DNA of 64,000 bases from Pseudomonas sp. R28(2017) (GCF_002112505.1 NZ_NEHW01000020.1:1-64000); one strand, 5' to 3'. Shown: positions 7,716 to 19,489, counted from the stretch's first letter. Notes: generated from the letters alone by a model not told the origin. A program made the numbers and translations.

Positions 7716-8009
7716 TCAAGCTCCGCTGCCGCCGGCCGAACCGCTGCCTTTCTCGGTTTTTTCCAGGCGCTCCAGCACCTTGCTGGTGATGGCGATGCAG
7801 CCTTTGGTGTCACCGGACGCCTGGGCGGCCTTGGCCTTGTCGACCTGTTCGGTGAGGGCTTTGTCCAGGCCTTCGGAGGTGGCGCCGGCGGTGGCCATGC
7901 TGTCGTCGATCTTCTGCAGGTTGGCGGTGCACAGGTCATCGGCGGCGAAGGCCGGGGATGCCAGGAGGGTAGCGGCCGCGAAGAGGGCCGAAAGCGCGGT
8001 ACCTTTCAT
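7716..8009 (-). CDS. Small secreted protein of unknown function
   Basis: A 97-residue protein with a clear Sec signal peptide (MKGTALSALFAAATLLASPAFA, cleavage after AFA), so the mature product is a ~75-residue periplasmic protein. The mature part is mostly helical and has a pair of cysteines (DLCTANLQ and TKGCIAI) that could form a disulfide. The C-terminus is a Gly/Ser-rich tail. I do not recognise a named family beyond conserved small Pseudomonas proteins. A strong ribosome site (AAAAGGAGA) lies 7 bases before the ATG. It is a single gene between tmRNA and a REP pair. Confidence 0.8.
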   Translation of the reverse strand: MKGTALSALFAAATLLASPAFAADDLCTANLQKIDDSMATAGATSEGLDKALTEQVDKAKAAQASGDTKGCIAITSKVLERLEKTEKGSGSAGGSGA

Positions 8010-8095
8010 GGGTGTCTCCTTTTATGGCCGCTGGGAGGTGGGCCTGTAAGGGTGGACTGCCGGGGTTTGGCGAGGGTTCCATTGGAGTGATGGCT

Positions 8096-8182
8096 TGTGG
8101 GAGCGGGCGTGCCCGCGAAGCAGGCGCTGCGGTGGATGGCACGGGCTTCGCCCGTGTTCGCGGGCGCGCCCGCTCCCACAGG
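8096..8182. repeat. REP pair (BIME-like)
   Basis: Two REP elements in opposite orientation (TGTGGGAGCGGGCGTGCCCG and, reversed, CGCGGGCGCGCCCGCTCCCA) flank a third short inverted repeat (ACGGGCTTCGCCCGT). They sit in the gap between the small secreted protein gene and the 3' end of dld. Confidence 0.85.
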
Positions 8183-8210
8183 GTTTGCGCCGCCCGCCAG
8201 TTATCGAGGG

Positions 8211-11021
<2,811 letters not shown>

Positions 11022-11096
11022 GCAATCTCCTCGCGGGGCCGCGGCGTCTGGCGCGCGGCGTGCCCCGGTCATTCAGGCGGTATCGTAGGCGGGCGC

Positions 11097-12242
11097 TCAG
11101 GCGCCCAGTTCGCGGACCAGCGAGTCGCGGGTGATCTCGCTGATCGACTTGGCGCCGGTCAGCACCATGGCCACGCGCATTTCCTTCTCGAACAGTTCGA
11201 GCAGGTTCTTCACCCCGGCCTGGCCATGCACGGCCAGGGCCCAGAGGAAGGCGCGGCCGATCAGCACGCTGTCGGCGCCGAGGGCGATCATGCGCACCAC
11301 GTCGAGGCCGCTGCGGATGCCGGAGTCGGCGAGGATCTTCAAATCACCTTTTACCGCATCGGCAATCGCCGGCAGGGCGCGGGCACTGGACAGCACGCCG
11401 TCGAGCTGGCGGCCGCCGTGGTTGGACACGACGATGCCGTCGGCACCGAACTTGACCGCGTCGCGGGCGTCGTCGGCGTCGAGGATACCCTTGATGATCA
11501 TCGGGCCGTCCCAGAATTCGCGGATCCACTCCAGGTCCTTCCACGAAATGGACGGGTCGAAGTTGTTGCCCAGCCAACCGATGTAGTCGGCAAGGCCGGT
11601 GGGGTTGCCACGGTACTTGGAGATGTTGCCCAGATCATGCGGGCGGCCCATCACGCCAACATCCCACGCCCACTCGGGGTGGGTCATGGCCTGCAGCACG
11701 CGGCGCATCGGGCCGTTGGCGCCGCTCATGCCAGAGTGGGCGTCGCGGTAGCGGGCGCCGGGCACCGGCATGTCGACGGTGAACACCAGGGTCTTCACGC
11801 CGGCGGCCTTGGCCCGCTCCAGCGCGTTGCGCATGAAGCCGCGGTCCTTGAGCACGTACAGCTGGAACCACATCGGCCGGTCGATGGCAGGCGCCACTTC
11901 TTCGATCGGGCACACCGATACGGTCGACATGGTGAACGGAATGCCGTGGGCCGCCGCCGCACGCGCCGCCTGCACTTCGCCGCGCCGGGCGTACATGCCG
12001 GTGAGGCCGACCGGGGCCAGGGCCACGGGCATGCTGAGGGTTTCGTCGAACAGGCGGGTGGAGAGGCTGAGTTCGGACATGTTCTTCAGCACGCGCTGGC
12101 GCAGGGCGATGCTGGCCAGGTCCGAGACGTTGTGGCGCAGGGTGTGCTCGGCGTAGGCGCCGCCGTCGGCGTAGTGGAAGAGGAAGGGAGGCAGCTTGCG
12201 TTGGGCCGCGGCGCGATAGTCGGTGGAGGCGGAAATGATCAT
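11097..12242 (-). CDS. lldD: L-lactate dehydrogenase (FMN, quinone-linked)
   Basis: A 381-residue alpha-hydroxy-acid oxidase. The FMN barrel carries [58 protein letters not shown], and the catalytic HGGRQLDG loop at about residue 275 followed by [19 protein letters not shown] (phosphate-binding). It oxidises L-lactate to pyruvate at the inner membrane, feeding electrons into the respiratory chain. Length and sequence match LldD rather than soluble lactate oxidase. It lies 63 bases after lldP and 75 bases before dld and should be transcribed with both from the LldR-controlled promoter. Confidence 0.95.
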   Translation of the reverse strand: MIISASTDYRAAAQRKLPPFLFHYADGGAYAEHTLRHNVSDLASIALRQRVLKNMSELSLSTRLFDETLSMPVALAPVGLTGMYARRGEVQAARAAAAHGIPFTMSTVSVCPIEEVAPAIDRPMWFQLYVLKDRGFMRNALERAKAAGVKTLVFTVDMPVPGARYRDAHSGMSGANGPMRRVLQAMTHPEWAWDVGVMGRPHDLGNISKYRGNPTGLADYIGWLGNNFDPSISWKDLEWIREFWDGPMIIKGILDADDARDAVKFGADGIVVSNHGGRQLDGVLSSARALPAIADAVKGDLKILADSGIRSGLDVVRMIALGADSVLIGRAFLWALAVHGQAGVKNLLELFEKEMRVAMVLTGAKSISEITRDSLVRELGA

Positions 12243-12305
12243 GGATTCTCGCAGCGTGGGTTGAAGGAGATGCCGGGCGCGTCAGGGCGCCCGGCCCCTT
12301 TCACT

Positions 12306-13976
12306 TTAGTGATGAACCAGCATGCCGGTCAGCCAATAGGCCTGGATCAAGGTGATCAGGCCGACGATGGTGGCGAAGAACAGGCTGTGCTTGACGGTGA
12401 AGCGGAACAGGTCGGATTCCTTGCCGACCAGGCCGGTGGCGGCGCAGGCCACGGCGATCGACTGCGGCGAGATCATCTTGCCGGTCACGCCGCCACTGGT
12501 GTTGGCGGCAACCAGCAGGGTGTCGTTGACCCCGATCTGGTGCGCGGTGGTGGCCTGCAGCGAGCTGAACAGGGCGTTGGACGAGGTGTCGGAACCGGTC
12601 AGGAACACGCCCAGCCAGCCGAGGAACGGCGAGAAGAACGGGAACGCGGCGCCCGTGCCGGCCAGCACCAGGGCCATGGTCGACGACATGCCCGAGTAGT
12701 TGGTGACGAAGGCGAAGGCCAGCACCATGCCGATCGACAGGATCGGCCAGCGCAGTTCCCAGAAGGTCTCCTTGAAAGTGGTCAGACCAGTTTTGAAGTT
12801 GATCTTCAGCACCCACATGGAGATCAGCGCCGAAAGGAAGATCGCGGTGCCGGTGGCGGAGATCGGGTCGAGCTTGAACACCGCTGGCATGGCAGTCGGC
12901 GCGGTGACGATCGGCGCGGTCTTGATCACCAGCTGGTCGAGGTGCGGGATGGCGAAGTTGAACACGAAGTTGTACATCGCGCCGCCCGGGGCGAAGGCCG
13001 CCTTGAACGGTTTCAGGGTCCAGATGGTGACCAGCACGGTCAGGATCAGGAACGGCGACCAGGCCTTGAAGATCTCGCCGAAGCTGTATGGGGTCGGCTG
13101 GCTGCCGCTTGGCTGCACCACGGCGGCGCCGACGCTGCCTTTGGCTTCGGCGAAGGCGCGCTTGGGCTGCCAGACTTTCAGGAACAGCGTCAGGCAGATC
13201 AGGCTGGCCAGGGCCGAGGTGATGTCCGGCAGTTCAGGGCCGATGAAGTTCGAGGTGAAGTACTGGGTCACGGCAAAGCTCAGGCCGGCGACCAGGGCCG
13301 CGGGCCAGGTTTCTTTCACGCCGCGCAGGCCGTCCATCATGAACACCAGCCAGAACGGTACGAACAGCGACAGCAGCGGCAGCTGGCGGCCGGTCATGGC
13401 GCCGATGTGGAAGGCGTCGATGCCGGTGACCTGGCCGGCCACGATGATCGGGATGCCCAGGGCGCCGAAGGCGACCGGTGCGGTGTTGGCGATCAGGCAC
13501 AGGCCGGCGGCGTACAGCGGGTTGAAGCCCAGGCCCACCAGCAGCGCGGCGGTGATGGCCACCGGGGCGCCGAAGCCGGCCGCGCCTTCGAGGAAGGCAC
13601 CGAAGCAGAAGCCGATCAGCAACACCTGCAGGCGCTGGTCGTCGGTGATCGACAGCACCGAGCTGCGGATCACTTCGAACTGGCCGCTCTTGACCGTGAG
13701 TTTGTACAGGAACACCGCGGCAACGATGATCCAGGCAATTGGCCAGAGGCCGTAAAGGAAGCCGTACCCTGCGGCAGCCAGGGCCATGTCGACAGGCATC
13801 TGGAAGGCGAAGATCGCCACCAGGATCGACAGGGCAAGGGTGATGCTGCCAGCCACGTGGCCTTTGAGACGGAACACGGCCAGGGCCAGGAAGAAGAACA
13901 CGATGGGGATGACCGCCGCCAGCGCGGACAGGCCGAGACTACCGAGCGGGGTATAGAGTTGTTGCCAGGTTTGCAT
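12306..13976 (-). CDS. lldP: L-lactate permease
   Basis: A 556-residue LctP-family transporter with about 12-14 hydrophobic helices through the whole length. Family signatures include [40 protein letters not shown] and [19 protein letters not shown]. It imports L- and D-lactate, and probably glycolate, with protons across the inner membrane. It is the first gene of the lactate operon. On the mRNA the ribosome site AGGGG lies nine bases before the ATG and forms a small stem with CCCC just before the start (GGGGCCACCCC). An AACAACAA motif of the Hfq/Crc-binding type lies 16 bases upstream of the ATG. The operator of LldR sits inside the promoter. Confidence 0.95.
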   Translation of the reverse strand: MQTWQQLYTPLGSLGLSALAAVIPIVFFFLALAVFRLKGHVAGSITLALSILVAIFAFQMPVDMALAAAGYGFLYGLWPIAWIIVAAVFLYKLTVKSGQFEVIRSSVLSITDDQRLQVLLIGFCFGAFLEGAAGFGAPVAITAALLVGLGFNPLYAAGLCLIANTAPVAFGALGIPIIVAGQVTGIDAFHIGAMTGRQLPLLSLFVPFWLVFMMDGLRGVKETWPAALVAGLSFAVTQYFTSNFIGPELPDITSALASLICLTLFLKVWQPKRAFAEAKGSVGAAVVQPSGSQPTPYSFGEIFKAWSPFLILTVLVTIWTLKPFKAAFAPGGAMYNFVFNFAIPHLDQLVIKTAPIVTAPTAMPAVFKLDPISATGTAIFLSALISMWVLKINFKTGLTTFKETFWELRWPILSIGMVLAFAFVTNYSGMSSTMALVLAGTGAAFPFFSPFLGWLGVFLTGSDTSSNALFSSLQATTAHQIGVNDTLLVAANTSGGVTGKMISPQSIAVACAATGLVGKESDLFRFTVKHSLFFATIVGLITLIQAYWLTGMLVHH

Positions 13977-13992
13977 ATGGGGTGGCCCCTAA

Positions 13993-14000
13993 TTGTTGTT
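13993..14000 (-). promoter_or_regulatory. Candidate Hfq/Crc catabolite-activity (CA) motif in lldP leader
   Basis: The minus-strand leader of lldP reads AACAACAA, a perfect AAnAAnAA motif, directly before the ribosome site. In Pseudomonas such motifs recruit Hfq and Crc to block translation of catabolic mRNAs. Position and sequence support this; binding is inferred. Confidence 0.6.
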
Positions 14001-14014
14001 GGTCAGGCACTGGC

Positions 14015-14043
14015 ATTGGATAATTGGTAAGACCAATTTACAA
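14015..14043 (-). promoter_or_regulatory. lldPD-dld promoter with LldR operator
   Basis: On the minus strand -35 TTGTAA (14038-14043) and -10 TCCAAT (14015-14020) are 17 bases apart. The spacer is almost exactly the perfect palindrome AATTGGTCTTACCAATT (14022-14038), the TTGGT-N3-ACCAA operator type of FadR-subfamily regulators such as LldR and PdhR. Repressor binding would block RNA polymerase. Confidence 0.75.
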
Positions 14044-14233
14044 TGGCTGGTCGCTAGGTTAAAAGCGCTGTCGTGGGTGTGTCAATTTGTCCTGTGCAAA
14101 ACTTTGGTCGTGGGTCGATGAACGGGCGCCTGGAGCCTTGTGAAAATCATCGGCTGATGCGTGCTGGCGCGGCGTGGATCGGCGAGAATAGGCACCCCCT
14201 GAAATTGGCCGGGGGTTTTGTGGAGAGCATGTG

Positions 14234-15001
14234 ATGGTTTTTGATCAGGTCCGCCAACGGCGCCTGTCCGACGACATCGTCGATCGGTTGGAAGGGATGA
14301 TTCTGGAAGGCACGCTGACCTCTGGGCAGCGGCTGCCGGCCGAGCGCGTCCTGGCCGAACAGTTCGGTGTGTCGCGCCCGTCACTGCGTGAGGCGATCCA
14401 GAAGCTGGTGGCCAAGGGTCTGCTGGTGAGCCGCCAGGGTGGCGGCAACTACGTGGCTGAATCGCTCGGTTCGACCTTCAGCGACCCGTTGCTGCAGTTG
14501 CTCGAGCACAGTGCCGAGGCGCAGCGCGACCTGCTTGAGTTTCGCCATACCCTGGAGGCGTCATGCGCCTATTACGCGGCCCAGCGTGCCACCGAGCCGG
14601 ATCGTGCGCGGCTGAAGGCGGCGTTCGATACCTTGCAGGATTGCTATGCGCGCGCTGACGAGGTGACGCGGGCGGAGGAGGGCGCGGCCGATGCGCGCTT
14701 CCACCTGGCGATTGCCGAGGCCAGCCACAACGCGGTGTTGCTGCATACGATCCGTGGCTTGTTCGACCTGCTAAAGCGCAACGTGGTGACCAACATCGGA
14801 GGCATGTATCAGCAGCGTACGGAAACACGCGACATGCTGATCAGTCAGCACCGCGAGTTGTACCTGGCGATTGTCGAGGGCAGGGCGGAAGATGCGCGGG
14901 AGGTGTCCAGCCGGCACATTCTGTATGTGCAGGAGGTGCTGGAAGAGGCGCAGGATGAAGCCCAGCGGGTGGCACGGGCAGAGCGGCGCAGCGGGCGTTG
15001 A
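14234..15001 (+). CDS. lldR: GntR/FadR-family lactate-responsive regulator
   Basis: A 255-residue regulator. The N-terminal winged helix has LSDDIVDRLEGMILEGTL, LPAERVLAEQFGVSRPSLREA and LVSRQGGGNYV; the C-terminal FCD domain (~90-245) has EFRHTLEASCAYYAA, ADARFHLAIAEASHN and ISQHRELYLAIVEG, with the Asp/His residues that bind a metal and the ligand. It lies divergent to lldP, with a matching palindromic operator between the genes, so it should repress lldPD-dld until lactate binds. The ATG at 14234 is preferred to GTG 14231 because GGAGAG lies six bases ahead. A short ACCCCC/GGGGGT hairpin followed by TTTT (14194-14219) precedes the ribosome site and could reduce lldR read-through. Confidence 0.9.
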   Translation: MVFDQVRQRRLSDDIVDRLEGMILEGTLTSGQRLPAERVLAEQFGVSRPSLREAIQKLVAKGLLVSRQGGGNYVAESLGSTFSDPLLQLLEHSAEAQRDLLEFRHTLEASCAYYAAQRATEPDRARLKAAFDTLQDCYARADEVTRAEEGAADARFHLAIAEASHNAVLLHTIRGLFDLLKRNVVTNIGGMYQQRTETRDMLISQHRELYLAIVEGRAEDAREVSSRHILYVQEVLEEAQDEAQRVARAERRSGR

Positions 15002-15015
15002 GATCGGTGCTGGAT

Positions 15016-15106
15016 TCTTCGCGGGCATGCCCGCTCCCACAAGTACTGAGCAAATTTCAGGCCCAGTGCAGTCCTGTGGGAGCTGGCTTGCCCGCGAAGA
15101 GGCCGG
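15016..15106. repeat. REP pair
   Basis: Two oppositely oriented REP elements, TTCGCGGGCATGCCCGCTCC and its inverted relative ending GCCCGCGAAGAGGCCGG, are separated by about 30 bases. They occupy the gap between convergent lldR and smpB. Confidence 0.85.
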
Positions 15107-15124
15107 AACAGGCTTAAAGAGTGA

Positions 15125-15607
15125 TTACTCTTCCTTGCCCTTGTTCCGCACCGCACGCTGCAGCTCGCGGTTGGAGTCGCGTTCGCGCATGGTGTCGCGC
15201 TTGTCGAACTCCTTCTTGCCCTTGCCAAGCGCGATCTCGCACTTGATCAGGTGCTTGCTCCAGTACAGCGCCAGGGCCACGCAGGTGTAGCCCTTCTGCG
15301 CCACGGCGGCCTCCACGCGCTCGAGCTCGCGCTTGTTCAGCAGCAGCTTGCGGGTGCGCGTGGGGTCGGCGATGACGTGGGTGCTGGCGGTAGTCAGCGG
15401 GGTGATGTGGCTGCCGAACAGCCAGGCTTCGCCATCCTTGAGCAGCACGTAGCTGTCGGTCAGGTGCGCCTTGCCGGCCCGCAGGCTTTTTACTTCCCAA
15501 CCGGACAGGACCAGCCCGGCCTCGAACTTGTGTTCGATGAAGTAATCGTGTCGCGCCTTTTTGTTTTGCGCGATGGTCCCGGTCGGATGTTTCTTTTGTT
15601 TAGCCAT
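15125..15607 (-). CDS. smpB: SsrA-binding protein SmpB
   Basis: A 160-residue SmpB with the expected N-terminal [27 protein letters not shown], the beta-barrel [14 protein letters not shown] and the basic C-terminal tail with [16 protein letters not shown], which enters the mRNA channel of stalled ribosomes. It delivers tmRNA in trans-translation; ssrA is in the same window. A full TATAAT box lies only nine bases before the ATG and no Shine-Dalgarno sequence is visible, so the mRNA may be nearly leaderless. It converges on lldR and diverges from ratA. Confidence 0.96.
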   Translation of the reverse strand: MAKQKKHPTGTIAQNKKARHDYFIEHKFEAGLVLSGWEVKSLRAGKAHLTDSYVLLKDGEAWLFGSHITPLTTASTHVIADPTRTRKLLLNKRELERVEAAVAQKGYTCVALALYWSKHLIKCEIALGKGKKEFDKRDTMRERDSNRELQRAVRNKGKEE

Positions 15608-15616
15608 AGGGGCGGC

Positions 15617-15622
15617 ATTATA
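15617..15622 (-). promoter_or_regulatory. TATAAT -10 box of smpB
   Basis: A consensus TATAAT on the minus strand ends nine bases before the smpB ATG. Transcription starting about seven bases downstream would give a leader of only a few bases. The -35 region is weak. Confidence 0.55.
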
Positions 15623-15770
15623 GGCAAGTCATCGCGTGATCGGCTATGGGATTTCGGTGTGCTTGAGCCACTGCAATGAATACCGGACAATACAAGGCCT
15701 GTTCTATGCACAGAACCTGTTTTCGGCACGCTGCGAAGCGCCGCCAACCAGCCTTGGAAGTGACGCCTGG

Positions 15771-16205
15771 ATGACTACCCATATTCAACGCTCCGCCCTG
15801 CTGCCGTACCCTGCCCAGGCGCTCTACGATCTGGTCAATGATGTGGCCAGTTACCCTGAATTTCTGCCGTGGTGCTCGGCGTCGACAGTGATCGAGGCCA
15901 GCGACACGCACATGCGGGCGAAGCTGGAAGTGGCCAAGGGCGGCATGAGCCAGCAGTTCGTCACCCGCAATGTGCTGGTGCCGGGGCAGTCCATCGAGAT
16001 GTACCTGGAAGAGGGGCCGTTCACCCAGCTGCATGGCCTGTGGGTGTTCAAACCGCTCGGTGACAAAGCCTGCAAGATCAGCCTGGACCTGACCTTCGAC
16101 TACGCCGGCGCGATCGTGCGTGCCACGCTCGGGCCGCTGTTCAACCAGGCGGCCAATACCCTGGTGGATGCGTTCTGCCAGCGTGCCAAGCAGCTCAATG
16201 GTTAA
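15771..16205 (+). CDS. ratA: RatA/COQ10-like START-domain protein
   Basis: A 144-residue SRPBCC (START-like) protein with HIQRSALLPYPAQALYDLVNDVASYPEFLPWCSAS at the N-terminus and a C-terminal helix (LFNQAANTLVDAFCQRAKQLNG), typical of the RatA/Coq10 family. In E. coli RatA was described as a toxin that blocks 70S ribosome assembly; family members also bind ubiquinone, and that role is equally possible here. The ATG at 15771 gives the standard N-terminus; an open frame upstream from 15636 has no family similarity. Its last eight bases overlap the next gene, a conserved ratA-ratB arrangement. Confidence 0.85.
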   Translation: MTTHIQRSALLPYPAQALYDLVNDVASYPEFLPWCSASTVIEASDTHMRAKLEVAKGGMSQQFVTRNVLVPGQSIEMYLEEGPFTQLHGLWVFKPLGDKACKISLDLTFDYAGAIVRATLGPLFNQAANTLVDAFCQRAKQLNG

Positions 16206-16488
16206 GGTCGAAGTGGCCTACGCCACGGCCGAGCGCCAGTGGCTGTTGGCCTGTGAAGTGCCGGATGGGGCAAGCGTGCGTGAAGCGCTGCGCTTGTGCG
16301 GGATTGCCGCGCAGGTCGGCGGGCTGGATGTCGAGCAATGCCCTGTGGGTATTTTCGGCAAGCAGGTGGCGGATGCGCACGAGCGCGTGGTCGAGGAAGG
16401 GGATCGCCTGGAGATCTACCGGCCTCTATTGCTCGACCCGAAAGAGGCGCGCAGGCAGCGTGCTGCACAGGCCAAGGCCAAGCGCTAG
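16198..16488 (+). CDS. RnfH/RatB-family ubiquitin-like protein
   Basis: A 96-residue RnfH/UPF0125 protein (MVKVEVAYATAERQWLLACEV, EQCPVGIFGKQV, GDRLEIYRPLLLDPKEARRQRA). The fold is a beta-grasp, and the Lys/Arg-rich tail is typical. Its function is not well established; in many gammaproteobacteria it follows ratA and may be its partner. The start lies inside ratA (ATGGTTAAG, 16198), so the two are translationally coupled. A strong bidirectional terminator follows and separates it from convergent bamE. Confidence 0.87.
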   Translation: MVKVEVAYATAERQWLLACEVPDGASVREALRLCGIAAQVGGLDVEQCPVGIFGKQVADAHERVVEEGDRLEIYRPLLLDPKEARRQRAAQAKAKR

Positions 16489-16505
16489 CTGAACTGGCTG
16501 GCAAT

Positions 16506-16535
16506 AAAAAGCCCGGACCATGGTCCGGGCTTTTT
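16506..16535. terminator. Bidirectional terminator between ratB and bamE
   Basis: A 30-base perfect palindrome with arms AAAAAGCCCGGACCA and TGGTCCGGGCTTTTT gives an A/T-flanked GC hairpin for both convergent genes. Confidence 0.9.
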
Positions 16536-16549
16536 CATCTGGCCGGCAA

Positions 16550-17083
16550 TTACTGCGGTGAGGTTTCCAGCGGTGCCGGGGTCGGCACCGGGGTGGTCTC
16601 GATGGTGTCGATCTCGCGCTGGATGGACTCTTCCGTCGAGCCTGGCTTGGCCGGTTTCTCTTCCGGCTGCGGCTTGGCCTGCTCTGGCTGGGCGCTCGGG
16701 CTGACAGTCGTGTCGCTGCTGCCACCGAGGATTTCCTGGTCGCGGCTCACGCCTGGCATGAAGTCGCCGGACAGGCTGACCAGTTGGTCGCTGTCGTTGA
16801 AGAAGATACTCATGCGTTCCTGCTGGCGTTTGCCGCCACCCGGCTGCAGGCTGTACAGATAATCCCAACGGTTGGTGTTGAAGGTGTCCTGAAGCAGCGG
16901 GTTACCCATGATAAACCTTACTTGCCGACGGGTCATTCCGGGGCGTAATTGGTCTATCATGTCTTGCGTGACGACATTGCCCTGCTGGATGTCGATTTTG
17001 TAAACCCCGGGAAACGAGCAACCGGCGAGTGCGAGCAGTCCCGCGAGGGCGAGGCTGTTTAGCAAGAGCTTGGTGTTTTGCAT
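16550..17083 (-). CDS. bamE: Outer membrane assembly lipoprotein BamE
   Basis: A 177-residue lipoprotein. The signal peptide ends in the lipobox LAGC (Cys at about residue 23). The BamE/SmpA-OmlA domain follows with [32 protein letters not shown] and [17 protein letters not shown]. It belongs to the BAM complex that inserts outer membrane beta-barrels. It is longer than the E. coli protein because of a C-terminal tail of ~65 residues rich in Pro, Glu, Ser and Thr (e.g. [15 protein letters not shown]), probably disordered. The ATG at 17083 is the one directly before the signal peptide. It is divergent from fur. Confidence 0.93.
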   Translation of the reverse strand: MQNTKLLLNSLALAGLLALAGCSFPGVYKIDIQQGNVVTQDMIDQLRPGMTRRQVRFIMGNPLLQDTFNTNRWDYLYSLQPGGGKRQQERMSIFFNDSDQLVSLSGDFMPGVSRDQEILGGSSDTTVSPSAQPEQAKPQPEEKPAKPGSTEESIQREIDTIETTPVPTPAPLETSPQ

Positions 17084-17180
17084 CGGTGGGCGACTTCCAC
17101 TATCTTGGCTGGACAACGTAAACCCCGATCATACCCGTATTAAGAGAAGCTGCGAAGCAGCATCGGCGAGAAAGCTGACC

Positions 17181-17585
17181 ATGGTTGAAAATAGCGAATT
17201 GCGCAAAGCCGGTCTCAAGGTGACACTGCCTCGAGTCAAGATCCTTCAAATGCTCGACTCTACCGAGCAACGTCACATGAGCGCCGAGGATGTCTACAAG
17301 GCGCTGATGGAGGCTGGCGAGGACGTCGGTCTGGCAACCGTCTATCGCGTACTGACCCAGTTCGAAGCGGCTGGCTTGGTGGTACGCCACAACTTCGACG
17401 GCGGCCACGCGGTGTTCGAGCTGGCTGACGGCGGTCACCACGACCATATGGTCAACGTGGAGACCAGCGAAGTGATCGAGTTCATGGACGCTGAAATCGA
17501 GCGTCGCCAGAAAGAGATCGTGGCCGAGCATGGCTACGAGCTCGTGGACCACAACCTGGTCCTGTATGTGCGTAAGAAAAAGTAA
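17181..17585 (+). CDS. fur: Ferric uptake regulator Fur
   Basis: A 134-residue Fur protein with an N-terminal winged helix (LRKAGLKVTLPRVKILQML, HMSAEDVYKALMEAGEDVGLATVYRVLTQFE) and a metal-binding dimer domain (GGHHDHMVNVET, EIVAEHGYELVDHNLVLYV). It represses iron-uptake genes when Fe2+ is available. The protein has no cysteine at all, so the Cys4 structural zinc site of E. coli Fur cannot exist; where some Fur proteins have Cys after HHDHMV, this one has Asn. The ATG at 17181 gives the usual N-terminus. A terminator follows at 17607. Confidence 0.97.
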   Translation: MVENSELRKAGLKVTLPRVKILQMLDSTEQRHMSAEDVYKALMEAGEDVGLATVYRVLTQFEAAGLVVRHNFDGGHAVFELADGGHHDHMVNVETSEVIEFMDAEIERRQKEIVAEHGYELVDHNLVLYVRKKK

Positions 17586-17606
17586 CGATTTAGCGCGTTA
17601 TGAATG

Positions 17607-17633
17607 ACAAAGGCGACCTTCGGGTCGCCTTTG
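17607..17633 (+). terminator. Intrinsic terminator of fur
   Basis: ACAAAGGCGACC, a TTCG tetraloop, then GGTCGCCTTTGT form a stable hairpin 22 bases after the fur stop. Confidence 0.85.
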
Positions 17634-17667
17634 TGCTTTAGAGGCTGGCAGAAGATGCACTGCTTGT

Positions 17668-17762
17668 TCCGGCCTCTTCGCGGGCAAGCCCGCTCCCGCA
17701 AGTACTGCACAAGCCTTGAAGTCTTTGAGCGTCCTGTGGGGGCGGGCTTGCCCGCGAATGGG
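17668..17762. repeat. REP pair
   Basis: Two inverted REP elements (17668-17701 and 17732-17762) lie between the 3' ends of fur and recN. Confidence 0.85.
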
Positions 17763-17775
17763 GGCGAAGAAGATC

Positions 17776-19449
17776 TCAAGCCTTGCCGGAAACCACCATC
17801 TTGCGCGCATGCGCCAGGGATTCCTTGGTCAGGTCAATGCCGCCGAGCATCCGCGCCACTTCCTCGACCCGCTCGCGCTTGCCCAGGCTGGCCACCGCGG
17901 TATGGGTGGTGTCGCTGTTACGCACCTTGTGCACGAACAGGTGATGGTGCCCTTGCGCCGCAACCTGCGGCAGGTGCGTCACGGTCAGTACCTGGCCGCG
18001 CTCGCCCAGGCGGCGCAGCAGCTGCCCAACGATTTCGGCCGTCGGGCCGCCGATGCCGACGTCCACTTCGTCGAACACCAGGGTTGGAATGCGCGAGGTT
18101 TGCGCCGTGATCACCTGGATCGCCAGGCTGATACGCGACAGCTCGCCGCCGGACGCTACCTTGGCCAGGCCCTTGAGTGGCTGCCCAGGGTTGGCGCTGA
18201 CCAGCAGTTCGATCTGCTCCAGGCCGTGCGGCGACAGGTCGTGGCCTTCGTTGGGTGTGAGCTCGATGCAGAACCGGCCACCCGGCATGCCCAGGCGCTG
18301 GATTTCCTGCTCCACGGCCACGGCCAGCTGCTTGGCCGCCTGCTGGCGCAAGGCGCTCAGCTCCAATGCCTTCTCTTTATAGTGCTGGGCAAAGGCGCCA
18401 AGCTCCTCGCCCAGGCGCTCGATCGACTCATCGCTGGCGTTCAGGCCTTCCAGTTCGTCCATCAGCTGTTGCTGCAGGTGCGGCAGCTCGGTGGGGTGCA
18501 CGCGGTGCTTGCGCGCCAGGGTATAGATTGTGTCGAGGCGCTCTTCCAGTGCTTGCAGGCGCATGGGGTCGGCATCGAAATTGTCGAGGAAGCGGTTGAG
18601 TTCGCCCATCGCTTCTTCTACCTGGATCTGTGCGCTGGCGATCATGTTCGCGGCCTCACCCAGCGCGCGCGGAGCGTTCGCTGCAGCGCCGAGGCGGTTG
18701 AGGCTGGAGGTGAGGGCGCTGAGCACGTTGCCCGAATCGCTCTCGCTGCACTGGTCGATGACCTGGCGACAGATGCCGAACAGGGCTTCGGCGTTGGTCA
18801 GGTTCTTGTGCTCCTGCTCCAGGTGCTCCAGTTCGTTTTCGCCCAGGCCGAGGTTGTCGAGCTCTTCAAGCTGATAGCTGAGCAGCTGGTGGCGGGCGCG
18901 TTGCTCGTCGCCGGAATTGCTCAGTCGCTCGAGCTCAAGGCGGGTCTGGTTCCAGCGCTTGGCGGCAAGTTGCACCTGGCGGGCCAGGTCGATGGCGCCG
19001 GCGTATTCGTCCACCAGGCGGCGGTGGGTATCGGTCTTGAGCAGCGACTGGTGTTCATGCTGGCTGTGGATGTCGATCAGCAGCTCGCCCAGCGCCTTGA
19101 GGTCGCCGAGCGGGCAGGGGGTGCCGTTGATGTAGCCACGGCTGCGGCCTTCGGCGGTGATGACCCGGCGCAGGATGCACAACCCGTCGTTGTCCAAATC
19201 GCGTTCGGCCAGCCAGGCATGGGCTTCGGGGATGTCCACCAGGTCGAACGTGGCAAGGATGTCCGCCTTGTCGGTGCCGGGGCGCACCACGCCACTGTCG
19301 GCGCGGTCGCCGAGGGCCAGGCCGAGGGCGTCGAGCATGATCGACTTGCCCGCACCGGTCTCGCCGGTGATGACCGACATGCCACGGGCGATTTCGAGGT
19401 CGAGGTGCTCGACGATGGCGTAGTTGTGAATGGACAGGTGCACCAGCAT
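17776..19449 (-). CDS. recN: DNA repair protein RecN
   Basis: A 557-residue SMC-like ATPase. The N-terminus has the Walker [20 protein letters not shown]; the middle third is a long coiled coil (~150-350); the C-terminal half carries [12 protein letters not shown] (signature) and [16 protein letters not shown] (Walker B). RecN acts early in double-strand break repair and helps hold sister chromatids together. A perfect Pseudomonas-type LexA box lies 24-40 bases upstream of the start, so it is an SOS gene as in other gammaproteobacteria. Confidence 0.96.
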   Translation of the reverse strand: MLVHLSIHNYAIVEHLDLEIARGMSVITGETGAGKSIMLDALGLALGDRADSGVVRPGTDKADILATFDLVDIPEAHAWLAERDLDNDGLCILRRVITAEGRSRGYINGTPCPLGDLKALGELLIDIHSQHEHQSLLKTDTHRRLVDEYAGAIDLARQVQLAAKRWNQTRLELERLSNSGDEQRARHQLLSYQLEELDNLGLGENELEHLEQEHKNLTNAEALFGICRQVIDQCSESDSGNVLSALTSSLNRLGAAANAPRALGEAANMIASAQIQVEEAMGELNRFLDNFDADPMRLQALEERLDTIYTLARKHRVHPTELPHLQQQLMDELEGLNASDESIERLGEELGAFAQHYKEKALELSALRQQAAKQLAVAVEQEIQRLGMPGGRFCIELTPNEGHDLSPHGLEQIELLVSANPGQPLKGLAKVASGGELSRISLAIQVITAQTSRIPTLVFDEVDVGIGGPTAEIVGQLLRRLGERGQVLTVTHLPQVAAQGHHHLFVHKVRNSDTTHTAVASLGKRERVEEVARMLGGIDLTKESLAHARKMVVSGKA

Positions 19450-19473
19450 GGGGGCGGCTCCCGAAGTTCAGGT

Positions 19474-19489
19474 CTGGTTATTTATACAG
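19474..19489 (-). promoter_or_regulatory. LexA box upstream of recN
   Basis: On the minus strand the sequence is CTGTATAAATAACCAG, which fits CTG-N10-CAG with the AT-rich core of LexA operators. It lies 25 bases upstream of the recN ATG. Confidence 0.88.

Noticed and set aside
8096-8182. CRISPR-like repeats
   Set aside because: Only two or three inverted copies of REP type, without regular spacers; no cas genes in the window.
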